Part shown: one piece after another, positions 11,194 through 23,469 of the stretch
Numbering within the stretch: position 1 is the stretch's first letter
Layout of the letters: every line of letters begins with the position of its first letter
Source of the DNA: Pristionchus mayeri
Taxonomy: Eukaryota > Nematoda > Chromadorea > Rhabditida > Neodiplogasteridae
Assembly: GCA_036245805.1 (NCBI GenBank)
Contig: BTRK01000003.1
Location: 45,498,044-45,562,043 of the forward strand
Direction: 5' to 3'
DNA length: 64,000 bases
The notes under the pieces: generated by a model
Database searches by the model: none
The model's input: only the letters and a program-made list of their open reading frames with translations
What the model was told of the DNA's origin: nothing
Made by a program: the position numbers and the translations under genes

Positions 11194-12072
11194 ATGAGAG
11201 AAAATCTTAATGGGGAATGAGCTAATTCTAAACTTTGAAGAATGACATAGCGCATTTGGCATTCACACAATGTGTGCATTAATCGGGCGTATTTTGGAAT
11301 GAACAAACCACTGCACTTCCAATACCGTGAAATTCCTCATTCGCCTATCTCACATGGCTGAAGTAGAAGATCACGCAGAGGTTAGCGAAATTCGCAGAAA
11401 TCAAACACATTTCCATTAGTTTTATACAGAGCATTCGTTTGAATGACTAGATCACGCTGTGATACCGAAAACTAATCAGACAAGGTAAATGTTTGGAGAA
11501 GTAACAAATGTTAGTCACTCCCTCAGGCATCCTAAGTGTGTTGTTGCTAACGCGCGGCATTTAATTGGTTGATGATCTTTGACTGCAAATTTAACTGAAA
11601 TACGTGAGGAGAAGACCAGTAGGAGCAAGAGGGGGAAGTCGGACAGCGGCGAGTACACCGCTATTGTTACCCTGGAGGCAGTTTACAATATGCCTACTAT
11701 TGTGAGCTGCCGTACACAAGGCCATTTGAAAACGTCGGCAAAGTTGCGAAACTAACATCTCTCATTTGCAATATCAAAACATTATACTTAATTATAAAGC
11801 TGTGAAGTAGGGTTGGCCAAATCGAGCCGAGCCAGTCGAGGGTCCAACTCTCAAACTCGACTCGAGCCTGAGTACTAAACGGGGCTAACCCGATCGGGCG
11901 GCCCGACTTCGAGAGTGAAGAGTCGAGCGACTTGCTTTAGAAGGTAAAGATATTTGTATCGCTAAATAACATACTACAGTGTTCGGACCTAACACAGTGA
12001 AACAACAGGTTACAACAGGTTATCATTCTCTGCTGGTCTTGATCTTGTCCGTTCATCTATGTAGGTATCTTA
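11194..12072. other. No gene seen
   Basis: Unassigned sequence. A GC-rich patch at about 11,818-11,940 repeats CGAGCCGAGCC- and GACTCGAG-type blocks and begins with TAGGGTTGGCC, similar to the terminal repeat of the MITE at 2305. I could not find a matching right end or TSD. Confidence 0.35.
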
Positions 12073-12504
12073 TTGTGCTGGCAAGGGCAAAGAGTCACTT
12101 TGGACTTGAGAAAACTAACAAGGGGACGTCGCAGAGTGCCTATGGAGTTTCTTAAAATTTTCTCCTCTTTCGAATGCGCTTGGTCTCGCTATGAAACTCA
12201 TGTACACTCTCTGAACTCCTCTTGTCAGATGAGATATGCTCGAGATATCGAGAGTCTAGGCCATTTTATTGAGCTTTCGATGCACCCTCCTATTTTGGAT
12301 TCTTTTTCTGTTCCTGGTGGTGGAAAGAAATACCGGCGTCCCTCTGTCAGGAAGAGCCTAATCAGTATCAAGCATTTGGTGCAGGAAAACGGTATCGGAT
12401 GTATCACTTCTGAAAGCCGAGTCGATGAGCAATGCCCAACAGTCCTTGAACATCTTGATGATGGGTTGGAGGTGAGTATACGCGACCGTGAAGGTCTAAC
12501 TTGA
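12073..12504 (+). CDS. Unrecognised 143-codon open frame
   Basis: An open frame of 143 codons, longer than its neighbours. The middle is proline- and serine-rich (a motif PPILDSFSVPGGGKKYRR lies about two thirds of the way in). I recognise no domain. It could be an exon of an unknown gene or the remnant of a mobile element. No clear acceptor or donor defines its ends, and the tandem repeat at 12,533 starts right after it. Confidence 0.25.
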   Translation: MCWQGQRVTLDLRKLTRGRRRVPMEFLKIFSSFECAWSRYETHVHSLNSSCQMRYARDIESLGHFIELSMHPPILDSFSVPGGGKKYRRPSVRKSLISIKHLVQENGIGCITSESRVDEQCPTVLEHLDDGLEVSIRDREGLT

Positions 12505-12532
12505 AATAATGCCGCTGCACCCTTTCGCACCT

Positions 12533-12735
12533 CTAAATTGACACGCGAAATTCAAGGTGAAATAAGGCCCTACTCTTTTAAAACGGAACCTCTAAATTGG
12601 TTGGACCTCTAATTTGATTTGGAACCTCTAATTTGTATGGACCTCTAAATATACATGAAACTTCTAATTTGATTAGGAATCCCAAATTTGGTTGTAACCT
12701 CTAAATTGATTTGGAACCTCTAATCTGTGGCAGTA
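12533..12735. repeat. Degenerate tandem repeat of an ACCTCTAAATTG unit
   Basis: About ten imperfect copies of a unit close to ACCTCTAAATTGGTTTGGA, in register at roughly 17-20 base spacing from about 12,590 onward, with two looser copies before. Variants include CTTCTAATTTGATTAGG. No coding potential. Confidence 0.75.
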
Positions 12736-12778
12736 TTATTTTTCTATCGGGAATGACACAAGTATTGCGGTCCCTACA

Positions 12779-13652
12779 TCGATTTTTTGCGCATACAAAT
12801 TTTCATTCACGTTTTGGAGAGGAGACATGCACAAATTCGTTTTCTACAGGTCAAAATACTCCAGAAAAAAATTAACTCGGCTTATTCTGAGATTTTCGAT
12901 TTTTGGCTTTTTCTGAGATTTTCGATCATCGAAAAATCACTGTTTTGAGCCAAAAATCGAAAATCTCAGAATAAGCCGAGTTAAATTTTTTCTGCAGTAT
13001 TTTGAACCGTAGAAAACGAATTTGTACATGTCTCCTCACCAAAACGTGAATGGAAATTTGTAGGCGCAAAAAAACTCGACTTGGCCACATTCTTTCGAAA
13101 ATTTCGTCGAATATCAGACCTTCGATTTTCATTTAAATTTGTGCCAGGGGTAAAATTGCACGAGGAATCGATTGAAAGTTAAACTGGATTGTTATCGAGC
13201 ACCAGTTTTCCATGGCATCAATTTTTAACTTTCAAATGACCATAACTTTTTTCGCAGAAGAGCTAGCACTTAACTTCCAACAGGAGAAATTCTTATCTCG
13301 TTGAGATCTTTCAGAATTACTATATATGTACGGGTTTTGGATGAGCCGTTCAAAATATAGAAAAACCGACCTCGCCGTTGAGGCGCGCCACATGTAATGA
13401 GGGGTCAGAGATACGACTTCCTAAGGTCGATTTTCGTGCTCTACCTGAAAAAGTACCCCTAGGGACACTTTTTCAGCATAGGTTAAGTTTTCCTTGTACG
13501 GACACTGCAAGGTATATCTCAATTCTCTCAGAATTCCTCTGATAAAACCGGAATTTGGCGAAATTTTATCCATGTGCTCTGAAGTTATGGTGTCCAGAAT
13601 AAGGTTCACTTGGGGTTAGCTCTTTGAGCAAAACCATCACAAGATCTCCAAA
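12779..13652. repeat. Truncated second copy of the composite foldback element
   Basis: This matches 9010-9815 of the composite element almost base for base, including the central palindrome (GAGATTTTCGATCATCGAAA at its axis) and the block that begins the second inner palindrome. The left end breaks inside an arm at 12,779; the right end stops at 13,652 in ACAAGATCTCCAAA. A small internal deletion near 13,070 removes part of the right arm. It does not encode protein. Confidence 0.88.
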
Positions 13653-14226
13653 AGCAACACGAGATGATTGAAACATGTGCGAGAATATTTGGAAATTGAG
13701 ACATATATGATTAGTGCATTGTTGTTTGACACCAACGAAGACTGAAAGTAGTGTACAGTACATGCTAATCGCCTTGCCCATATGCGGCCGCGGCGGCCCG
13801 CGGCGGACCGCGGATTCCGCGGATCGATTTTGCGGGAAGCACGAAATTTTTCATTTTTTGATTTTCAAATTCTCCACAAAATTTCGCATCGGATGGATTA
13901 TTCATTCATATTTTTTAAAAAACCTAAATCGATATTTTGAATGCGGCAATGCTTCAACCTACCGTAATCGCAGTTTGCGATATCACATTGCCAGTCGCTT
14001 TGGAGCGATCGTAGGAGGCCTCTATCATCTCATCCATTCGAGAGTCGTTGGATCGTTGAGACGTTGAGACATTGATTGATGGATTGATGGAATATCTTTG
14101 AGACATTGATGGAACGGGAGAGCGACGACTGTAAAATGTAAATAAAAGCACAAAGTTCCGGTTTCTTTGATCGATCTCGAGCTAATATGGCTTAAAAAAT
14201 TTGAAAATTATTTTCTTGGGGTAGTT
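13653..14226. other. No gene seen; short GC-rich patch
   Basis: A dense CCGCGG/GGCGGC patch lies at 13,785-13,825 in otherwise AT-rich sequence, followed by short ATTGATGG repeats near 14,070-14,110. No gene supported. Confidence 0.4.
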
Positions 14227-14229
14227 TTA

Positions 14230-15530
14230 CATTCTCTTCACGATGGTGTGTTTAATATCAACGTTTGGAAATATCTTCATCGGATTTGTCGCCGGATCCA
14301 TGCCTAAAACAGAAAAGTAGAGAGCGCCATTTGGTTTGTATGCAGTGTCCAGAACAGAGTCCAATTTTGGTGTAATTCTAAGTATGGTATTTTGAGTTAT
14401 GAACTTTTGAAAATTTCCGCTCTGCAGTCTCCCCATTCCTCGCTCACTTGCCAACGAACAAAAGATCTCGTGTGTTCAAATACAGCATATCATCAATTGT
14501 TCGAGCAATTGCCCTATTCACAGCAATAATTTTAAAATATACACCCGTCACCCCTCATTGCTCTCGTTGTCACATGTCAGACTAAGAACTATTTTGTTTC
14601 ACCAACATCAGAATTAAAGCCTGAATATAATTTGCCAAATACTGCAGATCCACCGTTTGGAAAAAAATACTCTTCTCTTACCTTGGTTGCCTCCTCACTG
14701 GCTGTCTTCTGAAACCACATTCTGTCCACCGTCGAGAAGATGAGGGTGCCAGAAGGACGATGTCCGATCTGAAACCGTACTCATGCACTGCAGTCAGTTA
14801 TCGATAATTATTCATGTAAAAAGTATTATCAAAAAATAAAGTCTTAAAAGGTCAAGCTCAGTTCGCGTTTCACACATCTGTAAAGATCCACGGATTGCCA
14901 GCAATCCACTCTGTCCTTTGTTTTCCATATACAAGCAATAAAAGAACGGTCATTAGAACATCGTGCTTTTTAATGCCGTGTAAAAAGTCGAAGAAGGAAA
15001 ATTTAGAAAAAAGTTCCTCCTTGCTGCCATTTTTTTCTAATAGAAGTAGGCTCTTGAAGGGGGAGTAGGCTCAGGAGATAAAGCACAAGACAAATAATGG
15101 CCATATGCATAGTTTTCTTTTCAGACGTACATCCGTAAGACCATTGACTGGGAACAACATAATTCAACGATGAGCTGAAAAAACCGTTGCTCCTGGACAC
15201 TCCCTCTGAAAATTTTTAATACACGATTTGTTTCTGGCATTCTTGACAAACACATCGAGTTTTCTATTCGCATTCATTATGAATTGTTTTTATTTATTTT
15301 TTTTCGGAAAATATATATTAAAAACTCTTACTATTACTGTGCGTCCTTAGTTGAGCGTCAAAGTTCCACGGCTGGAATACGATGCAAAAGACAAATCATT
15401 CGTAGTGCAAAAAGTGAAAACACTGGAAGGTTCAGAAAATTGAACTCACTCGTTCCCAGTTCCACGGTATAGGTAATTCACACGGACGACTTTGGTCACA
15501 GCAGCAGTTCGTTCAGAGGGGAAAACAAGA
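14230..15530 (-). CDS. Candidate exons of an unknown minus-strand gene
   Basis: The best exon is 14,682-14,768. It is bounded by GGTTTCAG| and |GTAAGAGA and has 29 codons beginning IGHRPSGTLIFSTVDRMWF. A second exon-like stretch ends at 15,450 with a strong GTGAGT donor and reads AAVTKVVRVNYLYRGTGN. A third open stretch at 14,230-14,454 ends in a stop after IKHTIVKRM. The phases of the three do not join simply, so exons may be missing or they may belong to different genes. I do not recognise the protein. Confidence 0.35.
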
Positions 15531-16549
15531 ACTCAATGTAATCTCTAAATCTAATAGCCATCTGATCAAATTCATTTTCTTCTCAACAGACACTCAAATA
15601 AATCTCACAGGCTTATTTCAGATCGAATCGATCAATAGTGATATCATAGATCTTCTTCACTAGTTTGTGCATGGCTTACGCATCCAACATCACTTTTAAA
15701 TTAAAAATATTAATTTAAAATATCTTTGTTACACGCTCATTCTGAGATGAGCGCGCGTCTTAAGATCGAATGCCACGGTCCGGAAAGTGAAGCTAACCAT
15801 ACCGAAAGTTGGGATTAGTTTATTAGATGGTTTTTGAACTTTCCTGTTTAGGAACCAGATTTTATGCAAATTCGCCCTGGACACAGTAAGCCGCCAAAGT
15901 TGAGCTATCACAAAAAGTGACTTTTCCGTGCCTTGAGGGCAAATGATGAGCTATCGATACCAAACTTTCAGGATCATCTAGGGTCACGATAAGAATAATT
16001 TTTCTACTTTGCATTAGCTTTTAGCTTGTCTAGAACCAAAGTTATGAGTTTGCAGCGTCGAATTTGCAGCAGCTGCAGCAACTTGGCGCGAAGTCGCAGT
16101 AACTTGAAAATTGTTTTCTAGGTAGTCCTCTAACACCTCTCAACCTTCAGAAAGTCCGGTAAGCACGAAAAATTTCCCCGAGAAAATAATCCACTTCGAA
16201 AAAGTGTCTTGTGATTGCTTCATCACTATGCAATAGCGAAAACATTCGATGAGTTGCCTATAAGTTCATAAGATTCCTCGATAAATTCCCTGTCTAACAA
16301 TAAGGTTAACATTTCAGCCTGATTGAGCAATCGGTTTCAAAATTATAGGGCTCCGAAATTTTGGGCGAATACTTATGATCGATACTGTATGTTATTTTTT
16401 TCAATAAAAAGATACCTTGATATTAGAAATTCACTATGATCTTGCTTATTGAAATATACGTGTAACTAGCAATCATCTAGTGCCCTAATCAACCCGGAAT
16501 CAAATTTTCACTCTACTACATCACATTGTCGTAGTCGCTAAAAATATGG
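15531..16549. other. No gene seen
   Basis: Intergenic or intronic sequence before the RTE element. A CAGCAGCTGCAGCAACTTGG patch at about 16,070 is a local low-complexity run. Nothing else can be supported. Confidence 0.4.
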
Positions 16550-16557
16550 AATAGCAT

Positions 16558-19347
16558 CAATCAATCAATTTATCATGGGGGGGCGCTTCCTATTGTATGG
16601 CGTCCACACCGTAGTGGCACGGCTCCACTGCTCTAGTCCCATTCTCCTGACCTTGAGGGCCCAGCGCGCTTTCCTTTTCAGTCCTTCCTCGATCCAATCC
16701 CTCAGCTTCGTGATCCCGCGCACGCGTTCATTCCTCCAGCGATTTTTCAGCGTGACTCCCAACATCTTCCTCTCCATCTTTCTTTGGGTAACACTCAGCC
16801 GTTCTTTCTCACTCGCCCTCAGTGCCCAAACTTCGCTTCCGTAGAGTACGGTAGCCGTGACGCAGCTCTCGAAGACTCTTCTCCTAGTCTTGATGGGTAG
16901 AAGGCGGGAGGACAGCAGATGGGATAGCTTGCTCCAGGCGAACCACCCTAGTCGAATCCGGTGTTCTATTTCGTCGGAATGATCAAGTGGGAGACTAATC
17001 TTCCCTCCGAGATAGGTGGCTGATTCAACGAAATCGAACTGTAGATTGTCGATAATTATTGGATTTCGGGTTGTTGTACAGGAGGTGAGTAGGTTGGTCT
17101 TATTTGAATTCAGAGACCAACTCTACTGGAAGCGTCCATCAGCTTTTTCAGCATTCTCTCCATTTCCGGGCGAGACTTCGCAACAAGAGCTACGTCATCG
17201 GCGTATTCCAAGTAGCAAAAATTCCTTCCATCAATTCGAATCCCGTCGTTCTCCCAGTCGATGTCATTCATGGCTGAGCGAAGCACTGCATTGAAGAGAC
17301 GAGGGGAGAGGGTATCCCCTTGCCTGACTCCTCTTCGCACAGTGACTGGTACGAGTTCCTCGTTTACTCTGATGAGCGTAGAGGAAGACTCGTAGATGCG
17401 GCGCAGCAGGTGGACGAGGGTAGGATGGGCTCCGAACGAGTAGAGGGCTTGCCAACATGCACCCCATTCCACGCAATCGAATGCTTTCTTGAAGTCGACG
17501 AATGCGAAATAGACCGGGATACCATATTCCGAGGTTCTTTCTGCGACCTGCTTGATGGAGTGCAGGTTGTCGAGGGTGCTATACCCGCTCCGGAAGCCGG
17601 TTTGGGTGGGCGACTCAGTCTCTTCGAGCACCGCCTCGAGTCTTTTCAGAATCGCCTTGGTCATGGTTTTCAGGGTTACGGTGAGCAAGGAGATGGGGCG
17701 GAAGTTTCCGACGTTGGTGGGATCTCCTTTCTTGTGCAGAAGAGTAACCACTGCTTCGGTCAAATCGCGTGGGACGGCTCCATCTTCTACCAGATAGTTG
17801 AGGAGATCAGCGATGATGGGGGCGAGGTGGTGTCGCGAGTGGAATAGCATATCATGGAGAATGCCATCCGACCCGGGGGAGTGACCACACTTGAGTAGAG
17901 ACATCGCTTCGCTGACCTCATCGGGTAGGAATGGCGGAAGAGGATCGGGTGGTTGAGGGGGGATTGTGAGAGGGACCTGAACTGCAGGGGTGTAGAGATC
18001 CTCGAAGAAGCGCTGGACAGCTGTCTCGGTGGCTGCTTGAGAGAGAGCACCAGTGACAGGGTCGGGGACGAAGAGGCGCTTCTTTGAGGTGTGCAGACTC
18101 AGCATGCTCTTCACGATGCTCCTTCTCATGGTTGCTGCTTGCCGTGCTTGTTCCTCCTTTCGCTTCCTGATGTCATCGACGAGACTCGTCCGGGCAGCTT
18201 TACAGGCAACTGAGTAGGCCACAGTTCCTTGGGAATTGGATTGCAATTGATGCCGCATCGCTAGGAGCCTCCGTGTTCCACTCGAGATCCAAGGCGGGGA
18301 TTGGCGCTTCCTCCAACAGTTCATTGCCGCGGTCTCCGTGAATGCCTTGACCGTAGAGTAGGCATCGGCGGCAGAACTGGGGCGGGCAAGGGGCAGTGAC
18401 GCGAGAAGGGATGCGTTGGCAGTAAAAGCAGATCGATCGAAATCTAACCGCTCCCTGCATCTTTTCTGCCTCATCTTGCCAGGGAGGGAGAGGCACATCC
18501 GGACAAGGCGATGGTCGGAGTTAAACTCAAACCGGCCAATGACTCCGCAATTGACTACTCTCGCTGTGGTGGGCGCTGCAACGTAGTCAATTTGGTGGAA
18601 TGAGGAGCCGTTGGGGGATCGCCATGTCCAGATTCGACCGTGCCGTCTCTTGGGGAACGTGTTCTGGATGCGCAGTCTATTCCTCACGCAGAGCTCAGTG
18701 AAGCAGCGTCCGCGTGAGTTCGGTGTGGGAGAGGCGAAGTTACCGACAAATCTTTCATTGCCAGGTTCCCTCGCTACTCTACAGTTGAAATCACCGACTA
18801 GAACTGGCATAAGGCCTCTGGGCGCACTCTGCAGAGCGGTCTCAACCTGGTCTAGGAAGTCATCGTAAGCGTTGTCATCGTAGGAAGACGTGGGAGCATA
18901 CGCGCAGACCAGGAAGAGCCGTAGATCGGGGAGGAGGAGAGCGGCCAGACGAGGGGAGAGGCCATTGAACACCGCTCCGCGCGCAAGGTGCGGTCGAAGC
19001 AAGAATGCGACGCCATGGGAAGCAGTGGGCCCGCCCGAGTGGTAGACTACAGTGCCTGAGGATGTAAGATTGAACGAGGCGCAACCCACAATCCTTGCTT
19101 CCTGCACTGCAATCACGTCCCACTTGATCTTGTCGAGAGCGAGCTCCATCTCCGTCTGCTTCTCCCTTGGACCGAGCGTCCTGGCGTTGATGGTGCCGAT
19201 GTAGAAGTGGCGACCCATCGTAGTGGCGTACAACTCCCGCGTGCCAAACGCTTCTGGGAGAGGGACTCTGGGCGGGCGGAACCGGAGACGGGGAGACGAA
19301 ATCGCACTCGACCGCTCGCCACACACTTGAGAACCCAGATATCCAAA
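16558..19347 (-). mobile_element. RTE-clade non-LTR retrotransposon
   Basis: The element runs on the minus strand and ends in a short TTGATTGATTG tail, as RTE elements do. An exact 8-bp direct repeat, AATAGCAT, sits at 16,550-16,557 and 19,348-19,355 and looks like the TSD. If so, the insertion is about 2.8 kb and its 5' end falls just inside the long open frame. Compared with the 3' fragment at 22.2 kb, this copy lacks roughly 110 bp of the C-terminal coding end: the sequence jumps from the CGCCCCCCC run straight to ATGATAAATTGATTG. It is a non-autonomous, decayed copy. Confidence 0.88.
16565..19347 (-). pseudogene. RTE endonuclease/reverse transcriptase, frameshifted
   Basis: The main frame runs from 19,347 down to a stop at 17,110. 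Counting from the upstream Met at 19,365 (probably flanking DNA), the AP-endonuclease domain is at residues about 55-290: NARTL, VQEAR, VGDFNCR and NSDHRLV carry the expected N, E, D/N and SDH residues. The reverse transcriptase is at about 480-751, with FRPISLL, QTGFRSG, FVDFKKAFD, RRGVRQGDTLSP and the catalytic YADD near 721-724. The first Met clearly inside the element is at 19,218. A one-base shift at about 17,110 (after SSRVGL) moves the frame; the C-terminal region continues in another frame to 16,565, with YGSEVWALR and KMERKMLGVTLKNRW typical of the RTE C-terminus. It would copy its own RNA into DNA at nicked chromosomal sites if intact, but this copy is broken. Confidence 0.9.
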
Positions 19348-19355
19348 AATAGCAT

Positions 19356-20560
19356 AACAATCCAAAAATTTAAAATTCGTTCCTATCGTAATTTAGCGAT
19401 CCTCGAGCTATGAGTAGATTTTAACAGTAAGTGTGAAATATTAACTTGCCGTAGTATGTCCTTCCGGCTGCGACCTGCACGCAGACAGAGTTCCAAAGCG
19501 GGAATCCGAAGTCGACAGGCTAAGCCATTTAATTGAAATAATAGACCTGGAATAAATTACCTTTATTCATTTTTATCAATGCAGCAAGTTTCACTTACGA
19601 TGAACTCTCAGAATATATATAAAAAGACAAAAAAAAATTTAAAAAATAGACAAGAAATACAGAAAAATATTTTCTGACCTGCAGTTTTATTCCTATCATC
19701 CTCTCTCAAAATACACATACAACTTACTCAAACCTAAGCAACCTCATATTGTCACCTGCCTCATACTCGTTTCAACATATTTTCAAAAGATCTAACAACT
19801 TGGAGAGAGCGATTTGATCGACCTTTTCATCTGAACTACATTCCATTTTCACAGCAGCTTGAATCCCTTGCAAAATGCCCCATCTAACCCTATTCGAGTT
19901 CACGTTGCAACGGCTCCCTCTCCCTTCATTCGCAGTCAGGTGAGTGGAGAGGCGTTGCAACGTTGATCCCGGCCTTGAATAGCCATTCCAACTCGCAACG
20001 GCGATGGAAGTGAAGGTGATCATAGCGCAGGCTTCAAACTCAGATCGATGCTAGGGATCTGTGAAAGAGCGTTCCTCTTTCTGCAAGCAAATATTGTTCC
20101 ACTGTTGCATTTGCAATCAAAAATTCATACTACAAGTGTGAATTACTAGAACAAAATTAATTGTTTCACCCGAAGTACTCTCGTTTCACTATGATCCGAA
20201 TAAGATCAACTCACAAAATTAGCGATGGGGCTGCCTGCAGAGGTGCAAAATAAAATTAGAAATAACAGACTGGTCGCTAGGCATTCTACGTAATGTGATC
20301 GTGATTTTGAAGGTCAGTGATATTATGTCATAATAAATAAAAGTTTCACGTATTGGTAAAGCATGGCACATTGTCGCTGCATGGTTCATGTAAGTTCCTT
20401 GGATCTTTCGTTCTCCGATGGGTCTCTCACGATCGATGGATTATACAACCCTTTTAAGAATTTTAAAATTGTATTAGAGGGTGGGGCTGGAGAATGCCAC
20501 CTCCACAGTGATAATATATCACTCTACTAGACGTAGGAACTAAAACATGTTCGAACAAAT
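19356..20560 (-). other. Unassigned region with one possible exon
   Basis: An open frame on the minus strand at 19,772-20,023 reads like protein near its end (NRVRWGILQGIQAAVKMEC, then a stop after LLKIC) and could be the last exon of an unknown gene. I found no acceptor that joins it to anything upstream. The rest of the stretch shows nothing I can name. Confidence 0.25.
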
Positions 20561-22211
20561 ACATCACTCAACATAGTTCTCGACTGTTATGCAAATACTC
20601 GAACACTTCCGTCCACTCGATAATCACGGTCATAGAAGGAAGTAGTACGTCAGGCAAACCATGAAAACATAGCAATAAGTATATTACTGAGTGCAAGTAT
20701 GGACCATTTTTTTTAAATTTTAGATTTAAATTTTTAAAAAAACGGTCACATTGCAAAAACTCAAACACAAAAGCCATTGTAAGACTTGTGAAGCAAATGC
20801 GTCTTCCAATAATAAGGAGTGAAAATCGCATGCCTGAAAGCGTATGTCGAGTAACGGGTATGTGTAACATATAAAATAAACACGGGATGCAGGAGATAGG
20901 AAGGTACAACACTTCTTTTCCTATGATCGAAAAAAATCGGATAGGAAAATACGTCACATTTCAGATATGTGTAATCTGTTCCGGGCAGAAAGGTAGCTCA
21001 TCTCAATCAAAGAATGCTGCAGTGCTGCTGTTGATTGAAAAGTAGATTCCCGACTGAATTTTGCACTGGATGATTACTCTCACTATTTTTACAACACACA
21101 ACATCACTGTGATTGTCTGATACGAAGTCGTCAAGGAGTGAAGTTAAAATAAATAATTATTACCATCACAGCCTCAGATGAGTCTGTCGTATAATTCTCT
21201 GCCCCTTCTCTGTTCGCGCATCTCCCTCTCCATGTTCTCTTCTTATCGGACGAATACAGTAGGAACCAACGTCTCGTGGTGTTCGGTGACTACGAGAATG
21301 CTCTCAGCCCAGTTGGCTGATCTTGCACCAAGGAATCATAATAATACAAATTTAAAATTAAACTCAAAATCCTCTTCGCTTCTTGAGTTCTCTGCACACA
21401 TTGTTATCCCTCACTCGTTACCTTCTTTTGCTCGAGTGACGAACGGATTAATGCTAGGGTACTGACAGAGGCCTCCTGCGACTGCGATAAAAATTTTTAC
21501 ATAATTCTTACGAGTAAGATTGTTATTGGAATCAAAGCGACTTTTTCATTGGCTAATTCTCACAACCGCGTTCCCTTGGAATACCTATGGAACAGGAAAG
21601 CAACGGATACGAAATGCGAAAATATCATTGTACCCACTATGCAACATCCTCAGATGGCTAATCAGCCATCTTCTGAATTGATGGCAGATCTCTCCAATCA
21701 ATGGGCACTGTCAAAACATCTCTCCAATCAATGGGCACTGTCAAAACAATGTAATTGCATCGATCGATACATTAATTACTTCTTTTGCAGCCTAACCAGC
21801 ATTCACTGCATTTGGCAGCATTGCAAAAGATTTATGATTTCAATGAAACATAAACCCAAAAAATAACAAGTAATATTTCCGGATTATCGACTAACAAAAA
21901 ATCACTCTTTATTACTCTACATTCCATATGTGTCATTTCAACAGCTAAAATTTAATAAATCTGTAGATTCATCTACATGGTGCGGAGAAAGTACTTTGAC
22001 AAAGTTTGAACTTGCATATTTCATCTGTCCTATCAACCTGTTAATGCATGTTATAGCACGTTTTAGTATACCACTCGAGGTGTTCAATGCGCACTTCAAA
22101 TAGTATCCCCTAGTAATGACTCGACCCCACCAGTATCTGAAATCCATTATTGACCTTTGGACCCTCGGCGAGTCCCCAGCTGGAATTTCGAAGAAACTCC
22201 GAGTTTCCCGT
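20561..22211. other. No gene seen; one 30-bp tandem duplication
   Basis: No supported gene. At 21,691-21,748 a 30-bp unit starting TCTCCAATCAATGGGCACTG is present twice in tandem, the second copy slightly incomplete. The open frames here have no recognisable features. Confidence 0.5.
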
Positions 22212-22495
22212 CAATCAATCAATCAATCAATCAATTTATCTTATCAGGTAATAGACGCTCAGAAGATCACAGGTCGATAATCTTCATTAGTTGCACTCCA
22301 CCAGTGGGTGCCAATAGCTCGGGTTAGGTCGTCTCTCCATCGTGCGCGAGGCTTTCCAGGGGGACGATTCCTGTTGTAGAGGATCCAGACGGTTGTTGCG
22401 CGGCTCCACTGCTCCATTTCCATTTTTCTGACCTTGAGGGCCCAGCGCGCTTTCCTTTTCAATCCTTCATCAACCCAATCCCGCAGCTTCGTCGA
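22212..22495 (-). mobile_element. 3' fragment of the same RTE element
   Basis: The minus strand encodes the RTE C-terminus (KLRDWVDEGLKRKARWALKV, then NRPPGKPRARWRDDLTRAIG) and a stop, followed by the (TTGA)n tail at the low-coordinate end. It is closely related to the 16.6-17.1 kb part of the larger copy but keeps the C-terminal segment which that copy has lost. It is 5'-truncated at about 22,495, the usual outcome of incomplete reverse transcription. Confidence 0.88.
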
Positions 22496-22552
22496 TGTTA
22501 ATCTAATATTATTCTGACGATCCACAATAGCACTTCGTGGTCCATAATATCA

Positions 22553-22915
22553 CTTTGCAGGTCTTCTCTGGCGCGATCGCACGTCGCTCGAGCCAATGAA
22601 GGAAAGTCGGGATCGTCTTTCGCTAGTCAATCATGAAATCTCCCTCTTTTATTTTTTGTAAAAAAACAGTTTCGAAAACGAGAAAGAATGAGACTTATCG
22701 ACGCTATGGGCCAGAAGAACAGGTTTGTGAAAAACCTGTTCGATTCTGGACAGAGCGCCACCTGTGGCGGATGCTTGAGATTAAGATGCATGTTTGGAAC
22801 GCAACAACTCCTAGTTTGGTTTTGATTGCAACAATTTTTTTAAAGTCGTGTCTTTCTTGCTCCACGAGTATCACAAATTCGTATGAGTTTGGGTTCCCGT
22901 AATCGGTCCCGTGCC
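22553..22915. repeat. Dispersed repeat, copy 2 (empty site)
   Basis: Collinear with 4208-4750 but without the 224-bp MITE; the sequence is continuous across the TTATCGAC target. This gives a natural before/after pair for the insertion at 4349. No coding content recognised. Confidence 0.8.
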
Positions 22916-23469
22916 TTTATTTTAATCGAATATTGATTCCTGCACAGCGATACAATCCCAATTGATCTTGCTGAGGGCCAGCCAGCGACATCACTTGGTC
23001 CAGGTTTTGAGCGCCTCATTTCCCCCACCAAGTGGGCGGAGCTTACGGTGTCTACCCGTCCCTTCCGAACTGCGGTGCACGGCCACGTGAAGAGTGAGGG
23101 GAAACGAGACGAATCTTGAGATGAGTGAGACGGGGCTCTATGATTCGAAAGGATTGTTGTTAGAATAGTTATTGTTTGAACAATTGGATGGAAATATTTT
23201 TCAGTCAGAGGTGGAGATGTGATTGAAACATAGGTAATCCTCGCAACTTTTACAATTAATCGAAGCGGGTCCTCACCTGTGTCTGACGATTTTGTATATT
23301 TTTTAATATTTTTAAAATTTAAAAACAGTGTGATTATGAATATCTGGTCACTAATCGAGGAAGCGCATGTAGTTGTTTTTATGCATCTACTGGATCGAAT
23401 GTCGAATTTAAATATTATTGTGGTATGGTGCGAATGCAAGGAAGGAATTATTATCCCCCGAGTTATCTC

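Noticed and set aside
11818..11950. Possible hAT-like MITE starting TAGGGTTGGCC
   Set aside because: No matching right terminal repeat or TSD could be found, so it cannot be called an element.
17320..17847. 175-codon plus-strand open frame inside the RTE element
   Set aside because: It is the mirror of the reverse-transcriptase frame, which has all catalytic motifs.
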